NCBI RefSeq assembly: GCF_005885815.1
Contig: NZ_CP040602.1
Location: 759,630-823,629 of the forward strand
From: Thiomicrorhabdus sediminis
GTDB taxonomy: Bacteria > Pseudomonadota > Gammaproteobacteria > Thiomicrospirales > Thiomicrospiraceae
DNA: 64,000 nucleotides
Direction of reading: 5' to 3'
Notes under the pieces: generated by a model
Databases searched by the model: none
Told to the model about the DNA's origin: nothing
The model's input: the letters and a program-made list of their open reading frames with translations, nothing else
Made by a program: the position numbers and the translations under genes
Part shown: one piece after another, positions 1 to 11,021 of the stretch
Numbering within the stretch: position 1 is the first letter of the stretch
How the letters are laid out: each line of letters starts with the position of its first letter

Positions 1-443
1 ATTTTGCCCGTTCTGCGGTCGGTGATCGCTACGTTAAAGAATTATTGACCGAGCGTGGCTGGGTATTTGGTGCCGAACAATCGGGTCATGTGTTGTGTTT
101 GGATAAGATCTCAACCGGTGATGGTATCGTCGCTGCGTTGCAAGTGATGTCCGCTTTGGTTCAGTCGGCAAAAACCCTGACGGAGCTGCTGGATGATGTC
201 GAGGTTTACCCACAAGTTTTATTGAATCAACGAGTTGATGATGCCAAGCGCATTATGCAAAGCAACGAATTACAATTGGCGATCGAGCAGGCTGAAGTTG
301 AATTGGCGCAAAACGGACGAGTTTTGGTAAGAGCATCCGGTACCGAACCTTTGATCAGGGTAATGGTCGAAGGGCAGGATTTAAATGTCATCCAAAGCCT
401 TGCAGAGCGCCTAATTCAGGTGGTTCAATCAGAAATTTCGTGA
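1..443 (+). CDS. glmM: Phosphoglucosamine mutase, C-terminal part (cut by window edge)
   Basis: C-terminal part of the enzyme that converts glucosamine-6-phosphate to glucosamine-1-phosphate for UDP-GlcNAc synthesis. The frame is open to the window edge; the first readable residues (FARSAVGDRYV) match the RxxVGDRYV segment of the family. It contains the sugar-binding loop GAEQSGH and near the C terminus the phosphate-binding RASGTEPLIRVMVE, both diagnostic of GlmM. The stop is at 441-443. The order glmM-tpiA-secG is common in gammaproteobacteria and supports the call. Only the last roughly 146 residues are visible, so the catalytic serine lies outside the window. Confidence 0.95.
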   Translation, partial: FARSAVGDRYVKELLTERGWVFGAEQSGHVLCLDKISTGDGIVAALQVMSALVQSAKTLTELLDDVEVYPQVLLNQRVDDAKRIMQSNELQLAIEQAEVELAQNGRVLVRASGTEPLIRVMVEGQDLNVIQSLAERLIQVVQSEIS

Positions 444-511
444 AAATGCAAGATTGTTTTTAAGTCAAGAAAACGCTAATATTGTAAAACTTTTGTGTTG
501 GAGATTAGTAA

Positions 512-1267
512 ATGAGAAAACCGTTTGTTGCAGGTAACTGGAAAATGCACGGCTCTAAGGCGATGATCTTAGACCTTGTTAATGGATTGAACAGTCAAGC
601 TGATCAAATCGGAGATGTTGATGTAGCGGTTTGTCCACCCGCGATTTACATAGATTATGCTAATCAAGCACTTTCGACAAATAAAATTTCTTTGGGCGCG
701 CAAAACATGGCAGAAGAAGCCGTTCAGGGTGCGTTTACCGGAGAGGTGTCAGCGGCAATGCTGAATGATATGGCGTGTCGTTATGTGATTTTGGGTCACT
801 CAGAACGTCGAGCGATTTATGGCGAAACGGACGCGCAAATTGCAAACAAGGTTAAGGTCGCTTTAGAGGCAGGTTTGACACCGATTTTGTGTGTTGGTGA
901 AACTTTGGAAGAGCGCGAGTCCGGCGTGATGGAACAGGTCATTGCAACCCAAATCAATGCCGTGCTGGATGCGGTCGGTATTGAAGGTTTCAATAATATC
1001 GTTATCGCCTATGAGCCGGTTTGGGCAATTGGTACTGGTGTGACAGCGTCACCACAGCAAGCGCAAGACGTTCATGCCTTTATTCGTGGCATGTTGGCGA
1101 AACTTGATGCGGCAGTGGCCGACAAGGTAATTATTCAATACGGCGGTAGTGTGAAACCTGACAATGCGAAAGAATTGTTTGGTCAAGCAGATATCGACGG
1201 TGGTTTGATTGGTGGTGCTTCATTGAGCGCCGATGACTTTATCGCTATTTGTAAAGCGGCAGGATAA
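512..1267 (+). CDS. tpiA: Triosephosphate isomerase
   Basis: Interconverts dihydroxyacetone phosphate and glyceraldehyde-3-phosphate in the cytoplasm. At 251 aa it is full length for the family. N-terminal GNWKMHG holds the active-site Asn and Lys, GHSERR carries the electrophilic His, and [11 protein letters not shown] holds the catalytic Glu and the mobile loop. [12 protein letters not shown] and GGLIGGASL form the phosphate-binding end. The ATG at 512 follows a purine-rich GGAGATTAGTAA. A 4-bp gap to secG suggests cotranscription. Confidence 0.98.
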
Positions 1268-1271
1268 AAAC

Positions 1272-1592
1272 ATGTTTGGAATTGTATTAACAATACATCT
1301 TATTATTGCAGTAGTTTTAGTGGCTCTTGTGTTGGTTCAACACGGTAAGGGTGCTGATGCTGGTGCAAACTTTGGTGGAGGCGGAACATCGCAATCCGTA
1401 TTTGGAAGCGGTGGTTCAGCAACATTCTTATCAAGAATGACTGCAATCGTCGCAACCGCCTTCTTTATTACCAGTTTGGTGTTGGCTTACATTGCCAGCG
1501 AGCAAGCCAAAGGGTATCAGAGCGTTACCAATAAAGCGCCTGCTGCCATCGAAGTTGAAAAAGACTCAACAGCACCTGTGGTGCCAGAATAA
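1272..1592 (+). CDS. secG: Protein-export membrane protein SecG
   Basis: Small subunit of the SecYEG translocon in the inner membrane. I chose the ATG at 1272, just after the tpiA stop, because it gives the standard N terminus [14 protein letters not shown]; an upstream in-frame start inside tpiA would only add an unrelated extension. The 106 aa contain two membrane helices (about residues 3-22 and 54-74) flanking a Gly/Ser-rich cytosolic loop with [11 protein letters not shown] and SVFGSGGS, typical of SecG. The short acidic C-terminal tail is variable in the family. Confidence 0.95.
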
Positions 1593-1601
1593 GAATATTT
1601 A

Positions 1602-1686
1602 GCCGATGTGGTGAAATTGGTAGACACGCCATCTTGAGGGGGTGGTAGCGCAAGCTGTGGCGGTTCGAGTCCGCCCATCGGCACCA
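1602..1686 (+). tRNA. tRNA-Leu (anticodon GAG)
   Basis: 85 nt including an encoded CCA end. The acceptor stem GCCGATG pairs with CATCGGC. The anticodon stem CCATC/GGTGG closes a loop TTGAGGG with anticodon GAG (reads CUC/CUU). A long variable arm typical of class II tRNAs follows, then a T arm with GTTCGAGTC. It sits directly after secG, as in many gammaproteobacteria. Confidence 0.95.
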
Positions 1687-1697
1687 TATTAACGACT

Positions 1698-1723
1698 GCC
1701 GTAGCGAGGTTCGCTGCGGCTTT
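1698..1723 (+). terminator. Hairpin between tRNA-Leu and nuoA
   Basis: GCCGTAGCGA and TCGCTGCGGC form a 10-bp stem with one G-U pair and a 3-nt loop, followed by only three T. It may end or process the tRNA transcript, or attenuate read-through into nuoA 26 bp downstream. The short T run makes full termination doubtful. Confidence 0.45.
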
Positions 1724-1749
1724 GACTTGCTAGACGAGGCCTAAAACCC

Positions 1750-2106
1750 ATGCTAGAAAACTATCTTCCAATCCTGGTATTTGTTGTACTGGGGATTTTA
1801 TTTGGTGTAGGACCGATTTTAATCGGTTATCTACTTGGACCACAAAAGCCTGATCCAGAAAAAAACTCGCCTTATGAGTGTGGTTTTGAAGCGTTTGAAG
1901 ATGCTCGAATGAAATTCGACGTGCGTTTCTATTTGGTGGCGATTTTGTTCATTATTTTCGATTTGGAAATTGCTTTCCTTTTCCCGTGGGCGATTGTGCT
2001 AGACGAAATCGGTACATTCGGTCTGTTGGCAATGGGTGTTTTCTTGTCACTGTTGGTAGTTGGCTTTATTTACGAATGGAAAAAAGGAGCGCTTGAATGG
2101 GAGTAG
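1750..2106 (+). CDS. nuoA: NADH-quinone oxidoreductase subunit A
   Basis: Membrane subunit of complex I (118 aa) with three predicted helices, about residues 5-28, 62-82 and 88-110. The conserved loop after helix 1 contains [10 protein letters not shown], a NuoA hallmark at the quinone-site region. It is the first gene of a complete nuo operon and overlaps nuoB by 10 bp, so the two are likely translationally coupled. Confidence 0.97.
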   Translation: MLENYLPILVFVVLGILFGVGPILIGYLLGPQKPDPEKNSPYECGFEAFEDARMKFDVRFYLVAILFIIFDLEIAFLFPWAIVLDEIGTFGLLAMGVFLSLLVVGFIYEWKKGALEWE

Positions 2107-2573
2107 AAGGTGTTTTGAAAGAAGGTGTAGTTACTACATCTGCTGACAAACTCATTAACTGGGCGCGTACTGGTTCTTTATGGCCGATGACATTCGGTTT
2201 GGCTTGCTGTGCGGTAGAAATGATGCATGCCGGTGCTTCGCGTTACGATTTAGACCGTTTCGGTATTATTTTCCGTCCAAGTCCACGTCAATCTGATGTC
2301 ATGGTGGTTGCTGGTACCCTGGTAAACAAAATGGCACCTGCTTTACGAAAGGTTTACGACCAGATGGCGGAACCTCGTTGGGTTATCTCAATGGGTTCAT
2401 GTGCCAACGGTGGTGGTTATTACCATTATTCCTATTCAGTAGTTCGTGGTTGTGACCGCATTGTTCCGGTTGATGTTTATGTCCCGGGGTGTCCGCCAAC
2501 TGCTGAAGCGCTGCTATACGGTATTGTCCAGTTGCAGAATAAGATTAAACGCACTAACACGATTGCTCGTTAA
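2097..2573 (+). CDS. nuoB: NADH-quinone oxidoreductase subunit B (cluster N2)
   Basis: Peripheral subunit (158 aa) that binds the terminal [4Fe-4S] cluster N2 next to the quinone site. The tandem cysteines are seen in LACCAVEMM, with further ligands in [10 protein letters not shown] and [15 protein letters not shown]. Its start lies inside the end of nuoA. The length is normal for the family. Confidence 0.98.
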   Translation: MGVEGVLKEGVVTTSADKLINWARTGSLWPMTFGLACCAVEMMHAGASRYDLDRFGIIFRPSPRQSDVMVVAGTLVNKMAPALRKVYDQMAEPRWVISMGSCANGGGYYHYSYSVVRGCDRIVPVDVYVPGCPPTAEALLYGIVQLQNKIKRTNTIAR

Positions 2574-2595
2574 ATAATTACAAAGTAGACCTACT

Positions 2596-3267
2596 ATGAA
2601 ACAGTCAGTATTGGATTTACAAAATAAGATTCAGCAGGTGTTGGGCTCACAACTGGTTGATACCAGCATTGCGCTAGATGAATTAACTATCGAAGTCGCA
2701 CCAAAAGATGTCGTTACCGCTTTAACTGCATTGCGTGACGATTTAGGGTTTGAACAGTTAATCGATCTATGTGGTGTCGATTACCTTGACTACGGTCAGG
2801 CCAACTGGGAAACCATGAGCGCACCAAATAAAGGCTTTAGTCGTGGTGTGTTTGATTTCGCCGAAGATGAACAAGACGAAAATATCGATATGCCACGCCG
2901 TTTCGCCGTGGTTTATCACCTATTGTCTGTAGCGAATAATAATCGTGTGCGCGTTAAGGTGTTTGCTGAAGATTCTCAGATGCCAATCGTAGACAGCGTG
3001 ATCGATGTGTGGAATGTTGCCAATTGGTTCGAACGTGAAGCGTTCGACATGATGGGGATTATTTTCAACGGTCACCCTGATCTGCGTCGCATTCTTACCG
3101 ATTACGGTTTTGTCGGTCATCCGTTACGTAAAGACTTCCCGTTGACCGGGCATGTTGAAATGCGCTATGACTCGGAAAAAGGTCGTGTGGTGTATGAACC
3201 TGTCTCAATTGAGAATAGAGTCAATGTCCCACGCGTGATTCGTAAGTCATCACCAAGCAACGTCTAA
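2596..3267 (+). CDS. nuoC: NADH-quinone oxidoreductase subunit C
   Basis: Subunit of the connecting arm (30-kDa type, 223 aa, separate from NuoD). The signature [26 protein letters not shown], seen around residues 143-168, and the following [12 protein letters not shown] are the diagnostic complex I 30-kDa region. The mid-protein insertion around residues 75-100 (acidic [11 protein letters not shown]) is longer than in short homologues but occurs in related bacteria. Second-last partner before nuoD, 12-bp gap. Confidence 0.96.
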   Translation: MKQSVLDLQNKIQQVLGSQLVDTSIALDELTIEVAPKDVVTALTALRDDLGFEQLIDLCGVDYLDYGQANWETMSAPNKGFSRGVFDFAEDEQDENIDMPRRFAVVYHLLSVANNNRVRVKVFAEDSQMPIVDSVIDVWNVANWFEREAFDMMGIIFNGHPDLRRILTDYGFVGHPLRKDFPLTGHVEMRYDSEKGRVVYEPVSIENRVNVPRVIRKSSPSNV

Positions 3268-3279
3268 TAGGAATCAAAA

Positions 3280-4533
3280 ATGCCTGAAATTCGTAACTAT
3301 ACACTTAACTTCGGTCCTCAGCACCCGTCGGCGCACGGGGTTCTGCGTTTGGTTCTGGAATTGGACGGTGAGACAGTTGTCCGTTCCGATCCGCATATCG
3401 GTCTTTTGCACCGTGGTACAGAAAAGCTAGCCGAATTCAAACCTTACAACCAGTCTATCGGTTACATGGACCGTTTGGACTATGTTTCGATGATGTCTAA
3501 CGAACACGCTTATGTGATGGCGATTGAAAAGATGCTTGGTGTTGAAGTCCCCGAGCGCGCCCAGTACATCCGCGTTATGTTCGATGAAATTACACGTGTA
3601 CTGAACCATTTGATGTGGTTGGGTGCTCACGCACTGGATATCGGTGCCATGACCGTATTCCTCTACGCGTTCCGTGAACGTGAAGACCTGATGGATTGTT
3701 ATGAAGCGGTTTCCGGGGCGCGTATGCACGCGACTTATTACCGTCCGGGTGGGGTTTACCGTGATCTACCTGATACCATGGCGAAATACGAAAAATCGAA
3801 ATGGACTAACGGTAAGAAACTGGATGAGTTGAACGAAACCCGTGAAGGTTCATTGCTTGATTTTATCGAAGCCTTTACCGAGCGTTTCCCAGGTTATATC
3901 GACGAGTACGAAACCCTATTGACCGACAACCGTATCTGGAAACAGCGTACTGTTGATATCGGTATTGTTTCACCTGAGCGCGCATTGCAGCTTGGTTTTA
4001 CCGGTCCGATGCTACGTGGTTCGGGTATCGAATGGGATTTACGTAAAAAGCAGCCATACGAAGTCTATGACAAGATGGAGTTTGATATTCCTGTCGGTAA
4101 GACCGGTGATTGCTATGACCGTTACCTTGTACGTGTTGCCGAGATGCGAGAGTCAAACCGCATTATCAAGCAGTGTGTCGATTGGTTAAAAGCCAATCCA
4201 GGCGCGGTAATGTCAAGTGACCATAAGGTGGCGCCACCGACACGTGAAACAGCAAAATCGAATATGGAAGCCTTGATTCACCACTTCAAACTTTATACCG
4301 AAGGTTATGTAGTGCCTGAAAGTGAAGTCTATTCTGCGGTTGAGCACCCGAAAGGGGAGTTTGGTATCTATATGGTGTCAGACGGTGCCAACAAGCCTTA
4401 CCGTATGAAAGTGCGTGCCCCAGGGTTCCCGCATCTTGCCTCATTAGATGAGATGGTTAAAGGGCATATGATTGCCGATGTGGTATCGATTATCGGTACT
4501 CAAGATATCGTATTTGGAGAAATCGACCGATGA
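3280..4533 (+). CDS. nuoD: NADH-quinone oxidoreductase subunit D
   Basis: 49-kDa-type subunit (417 aa) that forms the quinone cavity with NuoB. N-terminal [10 protein letters not shown] carries the conserved quinone-site His, and [12 protein letters not shown] follows. [14 protein letters not shown] and the C-terminal [14 protein letters not shown] are family hallmarks. The stop overlaps the nuoE start by 4 bp (ATGA), so coupling is likely. Confidence 0.98.
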   Translation: MPEIRNYTLNFGPQHPSAHGVLRLVLELDGETVVRSDPHIGLLHRGTEKLAEFKPYNQSIGYMDRLDYVSMMSNEHAYVMAIEKMLGVEVPERAQYIRVMFDEITRVLNHLMWLGAHALDIGAMTVFLYAFREREDLMDCYEAVSGARMHATYYRPGGVYRDLPDTMAKYEKSKWTNGKKLDELNETREGSLLDFIEAFTERFPGYIDEYETLLTDNRIWKQRTVDIGIVSPERALQLGFTGPMLRGSGIEWDLRKKQPYEVYDKMEFDIPVGKTGDCYDRYLVRVAEMRESNRIIKQCVDWLKANPGAVMSSDHKVAPPTRETAKSNMEALIHHFKLYTEGYVVPESEVYSAVEHPKGEFGIYMVSDGANKPYRMKVRAPGFPHLASLDEMVKGHMIADVVSIIGTQDIVFGEIDR

Positions 4534-5036
4534 GTTCAACAGTGACTAACACGGCCAACTTTATCCAAGGCGAGGTTAAGGCTCGTATTGATAAATGGAT
4601 CGCCAACTATCCTGCAGACCAGAAAAAATCAGCAACCATGCCGGCCCTGCGCATCGTGCAAGAGTGCCATCACGGTTACTTAACCACTGACCTGATGGAT
4701 CAGATTGCTGAATACCTGGAAATCACACCAATGGAAGTATATGAAGTAGCGACCTTCTACGGAAACTACGAGCATGAGCCTGTTGGTGAAATCAAATTAT
4801 GTGTCTGTAACAGTATCTCCTGTATGTTGCGCGGTAGAGATGAAATTTTGGCGGCTATCGAGAAAAAGATCGGTATCAAGCCAGGTGAAATGACTGAAGA
4901 CGGACGTTTCAGCGTGAAAATGGTTGAGTGTTTGGGGGCTTGTGGTGGTGCTCCAATGATGCAAGTTGGTAAGGTCTATCACGAGAATCTAACACCGGAA
5001 AATATCACTGACCTGCTAGAAGAGTGGAGTAAATAA
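4530..5036 (+). CDS. nuoE: NADH-quinone oxidoreductase subunit E (cluster N1a)
   Basis: 24-kDa-type subunit of the NADH dehydrogenase module (168 aa). The thioredoxin-like fold binds a [2Fe-2S] cluster through CVCNSISC and [10 protein letters not shown]. The preceding helical region [11 protein letters not shown] is typical. It overlaps nuoD by 4 bp and nuoF by 1 bp. Confidence 0.97.
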   Translation: MSSTVTNTANFIQGEVKARIDKWIANYPADQKKSATMPALRIVQECHHGYLTTDLMDQIAEYLEITPMEVYEVATFYGNYEHEPVGEIKLCVCNSISCMLRGRDEILAAIEKKIGIKPGEMTEDGRFSVKMVECLGACGGAPMMQVGKVYHENLTPENITDLLEEWSK

Positions 5037-6316
5037 TGGTTGTTCAAAATGAAAATTGCTTTCGTTTAAATCACCTTGAAAACTCTTGGGACTTGGATAC
5101 TTATGTCGCTAACGGCGGTTATGAAGTATGGAAAAAAGTAGTCGCAGGTGAGTTGGAACCAAACGAGATTATCGAAGAAGTAAAGGCTTCCAATATTCGT
5201 GGCCGTGGGGGCGCAGGCTTCCCAACCGGTTTGAAATGGAGCTTTATGAACCGTAATGCACCGGGGCAAAAATACATTGTCTGTAACTCCGATGAAGGTG
5301 AGCCGGGAACTTTCAAAGACCGCGATATCATGCGTTACAATCCGCATGCGTTGGTTGAAGGTATGGCGATTGCCGCTTATGTTATCGGTGCCAGCCGCGG
5401 TTATAACTATATCCGTGGTGAGTTCTGGGAGCCTTATCAGCGTTTCAATAACGCAATTAAACAAGCTCGTGAAGCAGGCTTTTTAGGTGACAATATCTTG
5501 GGTTCGGGTTGGGATTTCGACCTGTTCACTCACTTGGGTGCCGGTGCTTATATCTGTGGTGAAGAGACCGCTTTGATCGAGTCGATCGAAGGTAAGAAAG
5601 GTCAGCCTCGTTTCAAACCGCCATTCCCGGCGAGTTTCGGTTTGTATGGCAAGCCGACCACTATCAATAATACTGAAACCTTGGCCTCTATTCCGATGAT
5701 TTTGGCTAAAGGCGGTAAGTGGTTCAACGATCTAGGTGTGGAAAACGCCGGTGGAACAAAGCTTTACTCTGTATCCGGCCATGTTAATGCGCCGGGTAAC
5801 TTTGAGGTTCGAATGGGAACCCCATTTAAAGACCTGCTGGAATTAGCCGGTGGGATCTGGAAAGGTCGCCAATTCAAAGCGGTCATTCCTGGAGGTGCTT
5901 CGACAGCCATTATCCCGGCTGAAAAAGCGCTCGAAATGAATATGGACTATGACTCAATCGCCAAGGCAGGTTCTTTTCTGGGTGCCGGTTCGGTCATCAT
6001 TATGGATGATCAGACCGACATCGTTAAGGTTATGCAGAACCTGAGCCATTTCTATTGGGATGAGTCATGTGGTCAATGTACTCCTTGTCGTGAAGGAACG
6101 GGTTGGCTATACCGTGTCTTGACTCGAATTGTTGAAGGGAAAGGTCGTCCAGAAGACATCGCCGCTCTGAAAGATGTATCCGGCAAAATCATGGGTAATG
6201 TTATCTGTGGTTTGGGTGATGCAGCGACAATCGCGTTAACCAGTGCGTTGGAACATTATGAACATGAATTCCAGCACTATATTGAACATGGCTGCAGTAT
6301 TTTCGATCGCCAATAA
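5036..6316 (+). CDS. nuoF: NADH-quinone oxidoreductase subunit F (FMN, NADH site)
   Basis: 51-kDa-type subunit (426 aa) that oxidises [17 protein letters not shown] is the NADH-binding glycine-rich loop, [15 protein letters not shown] binds FMN, and [14 protein letters not shown] with a later Cys in GNVICGLGD ligates [4Fe-4S] cluster N3. The ATG overlaps the last base of the nuoE stop. The 57-bp gap to nuoG is the second largest in the operon. Confidence 0.98.
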   Translation: MVVQNENCFRLNHLENSWDLDTYVANGGYEVWKKVVAGELEPNEIIEEVKASNIRGRGGAGFPTGLKWSFMNRNAPGQKYIVCNSDEGEPGTFKDRDIMRYNPHALVEGMAIAAYVIGASRGYNYIRGEFWEPYQRFNNAIKQAREAGFLGDNILGSGWDFDLFTHLGAGAYICGEETALIESIEGKKGQPRFKPPFPASFGLYGKPTTINNTETLASIPMILAKGGKWFNDLGVENAGGTKLYSVSGHVNAPGNFEVRMGTPFKDLLELAGGIWKGRQFKAVIPGGASTAIIPAEKALEMNMDYDSIAKAGSFLGAGSVIIMDDQTDIVKVMQNLSHFYWDESCGQCTPCREGTGWLYRVLTRIVEGKGRPEDIAALKDVSGKIMGNVICGLGDAATIALTSALEHYEHEFQHYIEHGCSIFDRQ

Positions 6317-6373
6317 TTGATTGGCTGAGCATCGAAATACGAATAAATAAGTTAAACCTTAGGTTAAAGAATT

Positions 6374-8488
6374 ATGGTAAAAGTTGAAATAAACGGTCAG
6401 GTTATCGAAGCACACGAAGGCGATATGCTTATCGATGTAGCCGATGACGCACAAATTGCCATTCCCCGTTTTTGTTACCACAAGAAGTTATCAATTGCGG
6501 CTAACTGCCGTATGTGTCTCGTGGAAGTAGAAGGTGCTTGGAAGCCACTGCCTGCTTGTGCTACACCTGTTACTGATGGGATGAAAGTCTTTACGAAATC
6601 GGCAAAGGCGATTGCGGCACAAAAATCCGTTATGGAGTTCCTATTGATTAATCACCCGCTGGATTGCCCGATTTGTGACCAGGGTGGTGAGTGTGAACTG
6701 CAAGACGTTTCTATGGATTACGGTGATGACGTGTCACGTTATGCGGAAGCTAAACGTGTGGTCAGTGACCGTAACGCCGGTTCATTGATTAAAACCGATA
6801 TGACTCGCTGTATCCACTGTACTCGTTGTGTACGTTTCGGCCAGGAAGTGGCCGGAATGATGGAGCTGGGTGCGACTGGTCGAAGCGAATGGATGGAAAT
6901 CGGTACTTATATCGAGAAATCGATCAGCTCGGAAATGTCCGGTAATATGATTGATTTGTGTCCAGTTGGTGCTTTGACATCGAAGCCATACCGTTATACG
7001 GCGCGTGCTTGGGAACTGAAAGCACATAATGCGATTGCCGCGCACGACAGTATCGGGTCTCACGTGATTATCCACTCTAAAGGTAACGACGTGAAACGTG
7101 TCGTACCTCGCGAGAATGAAGAAATCAACGAAGTTTGGTTATCTGACCGTGACCGTTTTGGTTATGAGGGCATCAATAGTGAAGAGCGTCTGACTCAGCC
7201 GATGATCAAGATCAAGGGCGAGTGGCAGGTAACCGATTGGGAAACGGCTCTAGCATTTGCCGTTGAAGGTTTGCAGAACGTATTGGCTGAATCCAAAGAT
7301 ATCGGTGTGCTGGCTTCGGCAAACTCAACCGTAGAAGAACTTCAGCTATTGCAAAAACTGGCACGTGGTCTAGGTATCGAAAACTTGGATACACGTCATC
7401 GCCAGATCGATTTCTCTGCCGATAAAGACGGTTTTGCAACACCGAATCTTGCCCATAGCCTGCCTGAAGTTGAAAAGCTAAATGCAATCATGCTGGTGGG
7501 GTCTTATGCACGTAAAGAATTACCTTTATTGAACCACCGTATCCGTAAAGCGGTTATGGCTGGTGCCAAGGCCTTTGCCGTGAACACTCAGGAATTGCCT
7601 TTCAACTATGCAATTAAGCAAGCCGACAGCAGCAACGGCATGGTTTTCGAGCTTGCGGGTATCGCCCGTGCAGCCGGTCAATTGACCGGTCGTGATGATC
7701 AAGCTTGGCTAAAAGACATTACCCCGACTGAAGCGCAGACTGCGTTTGCTCAAGCTTTGATTGATGCCGATAAAGCGGCGGTAATGGTTGGTCAGATCAG
7801 CCAGTTGCATGCTGACTTTGCAACGATTCAGCGCCTAGCTAAGTTGATCGCCGAATTGACCGATTCAAGTTACAGCCTATTGCCGATGGCGGCAAATGAA
7901 GTCGGTGCGCATCTGGTTAACTTCCTACCAAGTAACGGTAAGAACTCTGCACAGATGATTAATGACGGTATGCAAGCTTATATCAATCTGAATATTGAAC
8001 CGGAAATGGATTGTGCCAATGGTGATGCCGCATTAAATGCGATGCAAGCCGCACAGTTTGTTATCAATATGACCGCTTTTGATAGTGAGACTCAGCGTGA
8101 TTATGCCGATGTATTGCTACCAATTGCTACTTACGCTGAAACAGCGGGTACTTTTGTAAATGCCAATGGTGTTAAGCAGTCGTTCAAAATGGCGGTTGAG
8201 CCAAAAGGTGAGGCCAAAGCGGCATGGAAGGTATTGCGTGTAATGGGCAATATGTTTGATATCGACGGTTTCGATCAGGCTCACAGCAATCAGGTACTGG
8301 CTGAAGTACTGGATAACAGCTTGAATCTACAGGCTGTTGCTATGAACGATTGTGCTATGCCGAATAAAAATAATGATGGCCAGACGGCACTGCTTTCACC
8401 TTATGCGGTGGATCCGATTGTGCGTCGAGCACCATCTTTGCAAGCGACACCGGATGCTGATGTTGCCACTATGGTTAGAGGGAAATAG
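6374..8488 (+). CDS. nuoG: NADH-quinone oxidoreductase subunit G
   Basis: Large Fe-S subunit of the peripheral arm (704 aa). The N-terminal ferredoxin-like domain has the N1b ligands (CRMCLVEVE), then [14 protein letters not shown] and [10 protein letters not shown] for clusters N5 and N4, followed by a molybdopterin-oxidoreductase-like domain without cofactor role. No extra Cys motif for the optional cluster N7 is seen after residue 230. It is at the short end of the family because the C-terminal domain is compact. The stop overlaps the region of the nuoH start. Confidence 0.96.
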   Translation: MVKVEINGQVIEAHEGDMLIDVADDAQIAIPRFCYHKKLSIAANCRMCLVEVEGAWKPLPACATPVTDGMKVFTKSAKAIAAQKSVMEFLLINHPLDCPICDQGGECELQDVSMDYGDDVSRYAEAKRVVSDRNAGSLIKTDMTRCIHCTRCVRFGQEVAGMMELGATGRSEWMEIGTYIEKSISSEMSGNMIDLCPVGALTSKPYRYTARAWELKAHNAIAAHDSIGSHVIIHSKGNDVKRVVPRENEEINEVWLSDRDRFGYEGINSEERLTQPMIKIKGEWQVTDWETALAFAVEGLQNVLAESKDIGVLASANSTVEELQLLQKLARGLGIENLDTRHRQIDFSADKDGFATPNLAHSLPEVEKLNAIMLVGSYARKELPLLNHRIRKAVMAGAKAFAVNTQELPFNYAIKQADSSNGMVFELAGIARAAGQLTGRDDQAWLKDITPTEAQTAFAQALIDADKAAVMVGQISQLHADFATIQRLAKLIAELTDSSYSLLPMAANEVGAHLVNFLPSNGKNSAQMINDGMQAYINLNIEPEMDCANGDAALNAMQAAQFVINMTAFDSETQRDYADVLLPIATYAETAGTFVNANGVKQSFKMAVEPKGEAKAAWKVLRVMGNMFDIDGFDQAHSNQVLAEVLDNSLNLQAVAMNDCAMPNKNNDGQTALLSPYAVDPIVRRAPSLQATPDADVATMVRGK

Positions 8489-8490
8489 TG

Positions 8491-9552
8491 ATGTTTGATG
8501 CTTTAACAGCTTTTTTATCGACCTTTCTCTATGATTGGCTTGCCATTCTGATCACCTTAGTGATTCAGGCAGTGGTCGTTATTTTGCCAATTATGCTGGT
8601 AGTGGCTTGGCTGACTTACGCTGAGCGTAAGGTAATCGGGTATATGCAGGTACGTATGGGGCCGAACCGTGTGGGTCCGATAGGCTTATTACAGCCTATT
8701 GCCGATGCGTTGAAGCTGATGACTAAAGAGGTTATCTTCCCGGCGCAGTCGAATAAGTTCCTGTTTATTATCGCGCCGATTCTGGCTATTGCGCCGGCAC
8801 TTGCCGTTTGGGCGGTTATTCCGTTCTCTGACGGTGTGGTGGTTGCCGATATCAACGCCGGTATTCTTTATGTCTTGGCGGTATCATCAATCCTGGTATA
8901 CGGAACAGTGGTCGCCGGTTGGGCTTCTAACTCGAAGTATGCATTCCTGGGGGCTTTGCGTGGTTCGGCGCAGAAAATTTCTTATGAAATCGCGATGGGC
9001 TTCGCCTTGGTAACCGTATTGATGATTGCCGGTACCATGAACCTGACTGAAATCGTTAAGGCTCAGCAGGGCGGTATCTGGCACTGGTATCTATTGCCTT
9101 TGTTGCCGATGTTCTTTGTTTATTTCATTTCCGGTCTGGCGGAAACCAACCGTACTCCATTCGATGTTATCGAAGGGGAAGCCGAAATCGTTGCCGGTTT
9201 CCACGTTGACTATTCAGGGATGACTTTCGGTGTCTTTATGTTGGCCGAATACGCGATGATGATTTTGATTTCATTTATGGCGTCGATTATGTTCCTGGGT
9301 GGTTGGTTATCACCGTTTGAAGGCATTCCTGTCTTGGAAAGCCTGTTTGCCTGGGTACCGCAATTGGGCTGGTTGGCATTAAAGGTTGCTTTATTACTAT
9401 TCGTTTTCCTATGGTTGCGTGCTACTTTCCCACGTTACCGTTATGACCAGCTGATGCGTTTAGGATGGAAGGTCCTAATTCCGCTAACGATTGTTTGGGT
9501 ATTCGTAGTCGGTGCCATGCAATATTTCAGCGTTGGTCCTTGGTTTAATTAA
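8491..9552 (+). CDS. nuoH: NADH-quinone oxidoreductase subunit H
   Basis: Membrane subunit at the junction of the two arms (353 aa, about eight helices) that completes the quinone chamber. Hallmarks are [32 protein letters not shown] and the acidic loop [21 protein letters not shown] chose ATG 8491 over the GTG at 8488, which overlaps the nuoG stop; both are in frame and differ by one residue. Confidence 0.97.
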   Translation: MFDALTAFLSTFLYDWLAILITLVIQAVVVILPIMLVVAWLTYAERKVIGYMQVRMGPNRVGPIGLLQPIADALKLMTKEVIFPAQSNKFLFIIAPILAIAPALAVWAVIPFSDGVVVADINAGILYVLAVSSILVYGTVVAGWASNSKYAFLGALRGSAQKISYEIAMGFALVTVLMIAGTMNLTEIVKAQQGGIWHWYLLPLLPMFFVYFISGLAETNRTPFDVIEGEAEIVAGFHVDYSGMTFGVFMLAEYAMMILISFMASIMFLGGWLSPFEGIPVLESLFAWVPQLGWLALKVALLLFVFLWLRATFPRYRYDQLMRLGWKVLIPLTIVWVFVVGAMQYFSVGPWFN

Positions 9553-9563
9553 TAGAGGCTGTC

Positions 9564-10055
9564 ATGGGTAAATTTATAAAACATCAAATTAAAACCTGGG
9601 GACTGCTTGAGCTTTTCAAAGGGCTGTCGGTTACCTTGAAGTATCTGTTTAAACGCAAGATTACTGTGCGTTATCCAGAAGAAAAAACACCATTGTCACC
9701 TCGTTTCCGTGGTCACCACGCTTTGCGCCGCTATGAGAACGGTGAAGAGCGTTGTATCGCCTGTAAATTGTGTGAGGCGGTTTGTCCCGCTAACGCGATT
9801 ACCATCGAATCGGAAGAGCGTGAAGACGGTACTCGACGTACCACTCAATACGATATTGATATGTTTAAGTGTATCTATTGCGGTTTCTGTGAAGAAGCTT
9901 GTCCGGTAGATGCCATTGTTGAAACCCGTGTATTTGAATATGAATTCCACGAGCGTGGTCCTCATATTCGCACCAAAGAAGATCTATTGGCCTTTGGTGA
10001 TAAGCACGAAGAGCAAATCGCTGCCGATCGTGCAGTCGATGCTAAGTATCGTTAA
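9564..10055 (+). CDS. nuoI: NADH-quinone oxidoreductase subunit I (clusters N6a/N6b)
   Basis: Ferredoxin-like subunit (163 aa) with two [4Fe-4S] motifs, [15 protein letters not shown] and [15 protein letters not shown], that pass electrons toward N2. The N-terminal amphipathic region ([17 protein letters not shown]) contacts the membrane arm. Full length, normal spacing between nuoH and nuoJ. Confidence 0.98.
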   Translation: MGKFIKHQIKTWGLLELFKGLSVTLKYLFKRKITVRYPEEKTPLSPRFRGHHALRRYENGEERCIACKLCEAVCPANAITIESEEREDGTRRTTQYDIDMFKCIYCGFCEEACPVDAIVETRVFEYEFHERGPHIRTKEDLLAFGDKHEEQIAADRAVDAKYR

Positions 10056-10071
10056 GAGGAAGTAGTACGAC

Positions 10072-10713
10072 ATGACATTTGAACAGTTTGTATTCTATGT
10101 TCTGGCTGTAATTGCCTCTGTTTCCGGGTTAATGATGATTACCGTCAAAAACCCGGTTAAAGCGGCTTTATGGCTGGTATTAACATTTATCTCCACTGCT
10201 GGCGTGTGGATTATGGCGCAAGCCGAATTCCTCGGCTTGGTATTGATCCTGGTTTACGTCGGTGCGGTGATGGTGCTATTCCTTTTCGTGGTGATGATGC
10301 TCGACATCAATATGGCGGTGTTAAAGGAAGGTTTCACCAAGCATCTGCCATTAGGTGTAATGGCGGCTACCGCCATTTTCATCATTATGTATGTGGTGCT
10401 GGGGCCGGCTCACTTCGGTCTGGAAATTTACGCGCAGCCTGAAGCGGCGCCAGCGAATTTCAGTAATACCGAAGCTTTGGGTATCCCGCTTTATACCGAA
10501 CATGCCTATGCCTTTATTTTGGCTGCAGTCTTGTTGTTATTGGGGATTGTTGCGGCAATCGCCTTGACGTTACGCCGTCGCCCAACAACTGAAGTACTGT
10601 ACCAGGATGTTCCAAAACAGAACCGCACAACCAAAGCAGAGCGCCTACGTATGGTGAAAATGGATGCGGTTGTCGAAAAAAATATTGAAGCTAAAGAGGA
10701 GGATGACAAGTGA
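10072..10713 (+). CDS. nuoJ: NADH-quinone oxidoreductase subunit J
   Basis: Membrane subunit (213 aa) with five predicted helices. The broken helix 3 region [28 protein letters not shown] is the family hallmark at about residues 46-73. The cytosolic C-terminal tail of about 45 residues is highly charged. It ends overlapping the GTG start of nuoK by 4 bp. Confidence 0.96.
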   Translation: MTFEQFVFYVLAVIASVSGLMMITVKNPVKAALWLVLTFISTAGVWIMAQAEFLGLVLILVYVGAVMVLFLFVVMMLDINMAVLKEGFTKHLPLGVMAATAIFIIMYVVLGPAHFGLEIYAQPEAAPANFSNTEALGIPLYTEHAYAFILAAVLLLLGIVAAIALTLRRRPTTEVLYQDVPKQNRTTKAERLRMVKMDAVVEKNIEAKEEDDK

Positions 10714-11015
10714 TTGCATTATCGGATTACCTAATCTTTGGCGCAGTGCTATTTATGTTGAGTATGGCGGGGATTTTCCTGAACCGAAAAAACATCATCG
10801 TGTTATTAATGGCGATCGAATTGCTGTTGTTGGCGGTTAACACCAACCTGGTTGCGTTCTCGCATTATCTGAATGATGTTAACGGGCAGATTTTCGTGTT
10901 CTTTATTATGACGGTAGCGGCGGCTGAAGCGGCTATTGGTCTGGCAATTATTGTTCTTGTGTTCCGTAACCGTAAGAGCATCAATGTCGACGATCTTGGA
11001 TCTTTGAAGGGGTAA
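10710..11015 (+). CDS. nuoK: NADH-quinone oxidoreductase subunit K
   Basis: Small membrane subunit (101 aa, three helices) with the two conserved membrane glutamates, seen in [13 protein letters not shown] and in [11 protein letters not shown]. Starts with GTG at 10710, preceded by a strong AGAGGAGG ribosome site inside nuoJ. Confidence 0.97.
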   Translation: MIALSDYLIFGAVLFMLSMAGIFLNRKNIIVLLMAIELLLLAVNTNLVAFSHYLNDVNGQIFVFFIMTVAAAEAAIGLAIIVLVFRNRKSINVDDLGSLKG

Positions 11016-11021
11016 TTGTTG

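Noticed and set aside
1233-1271. Upstream extension of secG into tpiA.
   Set aside because: The ATG at 1272 gives the exact SecG N terminus; the extension is tpiA coding in another frame.
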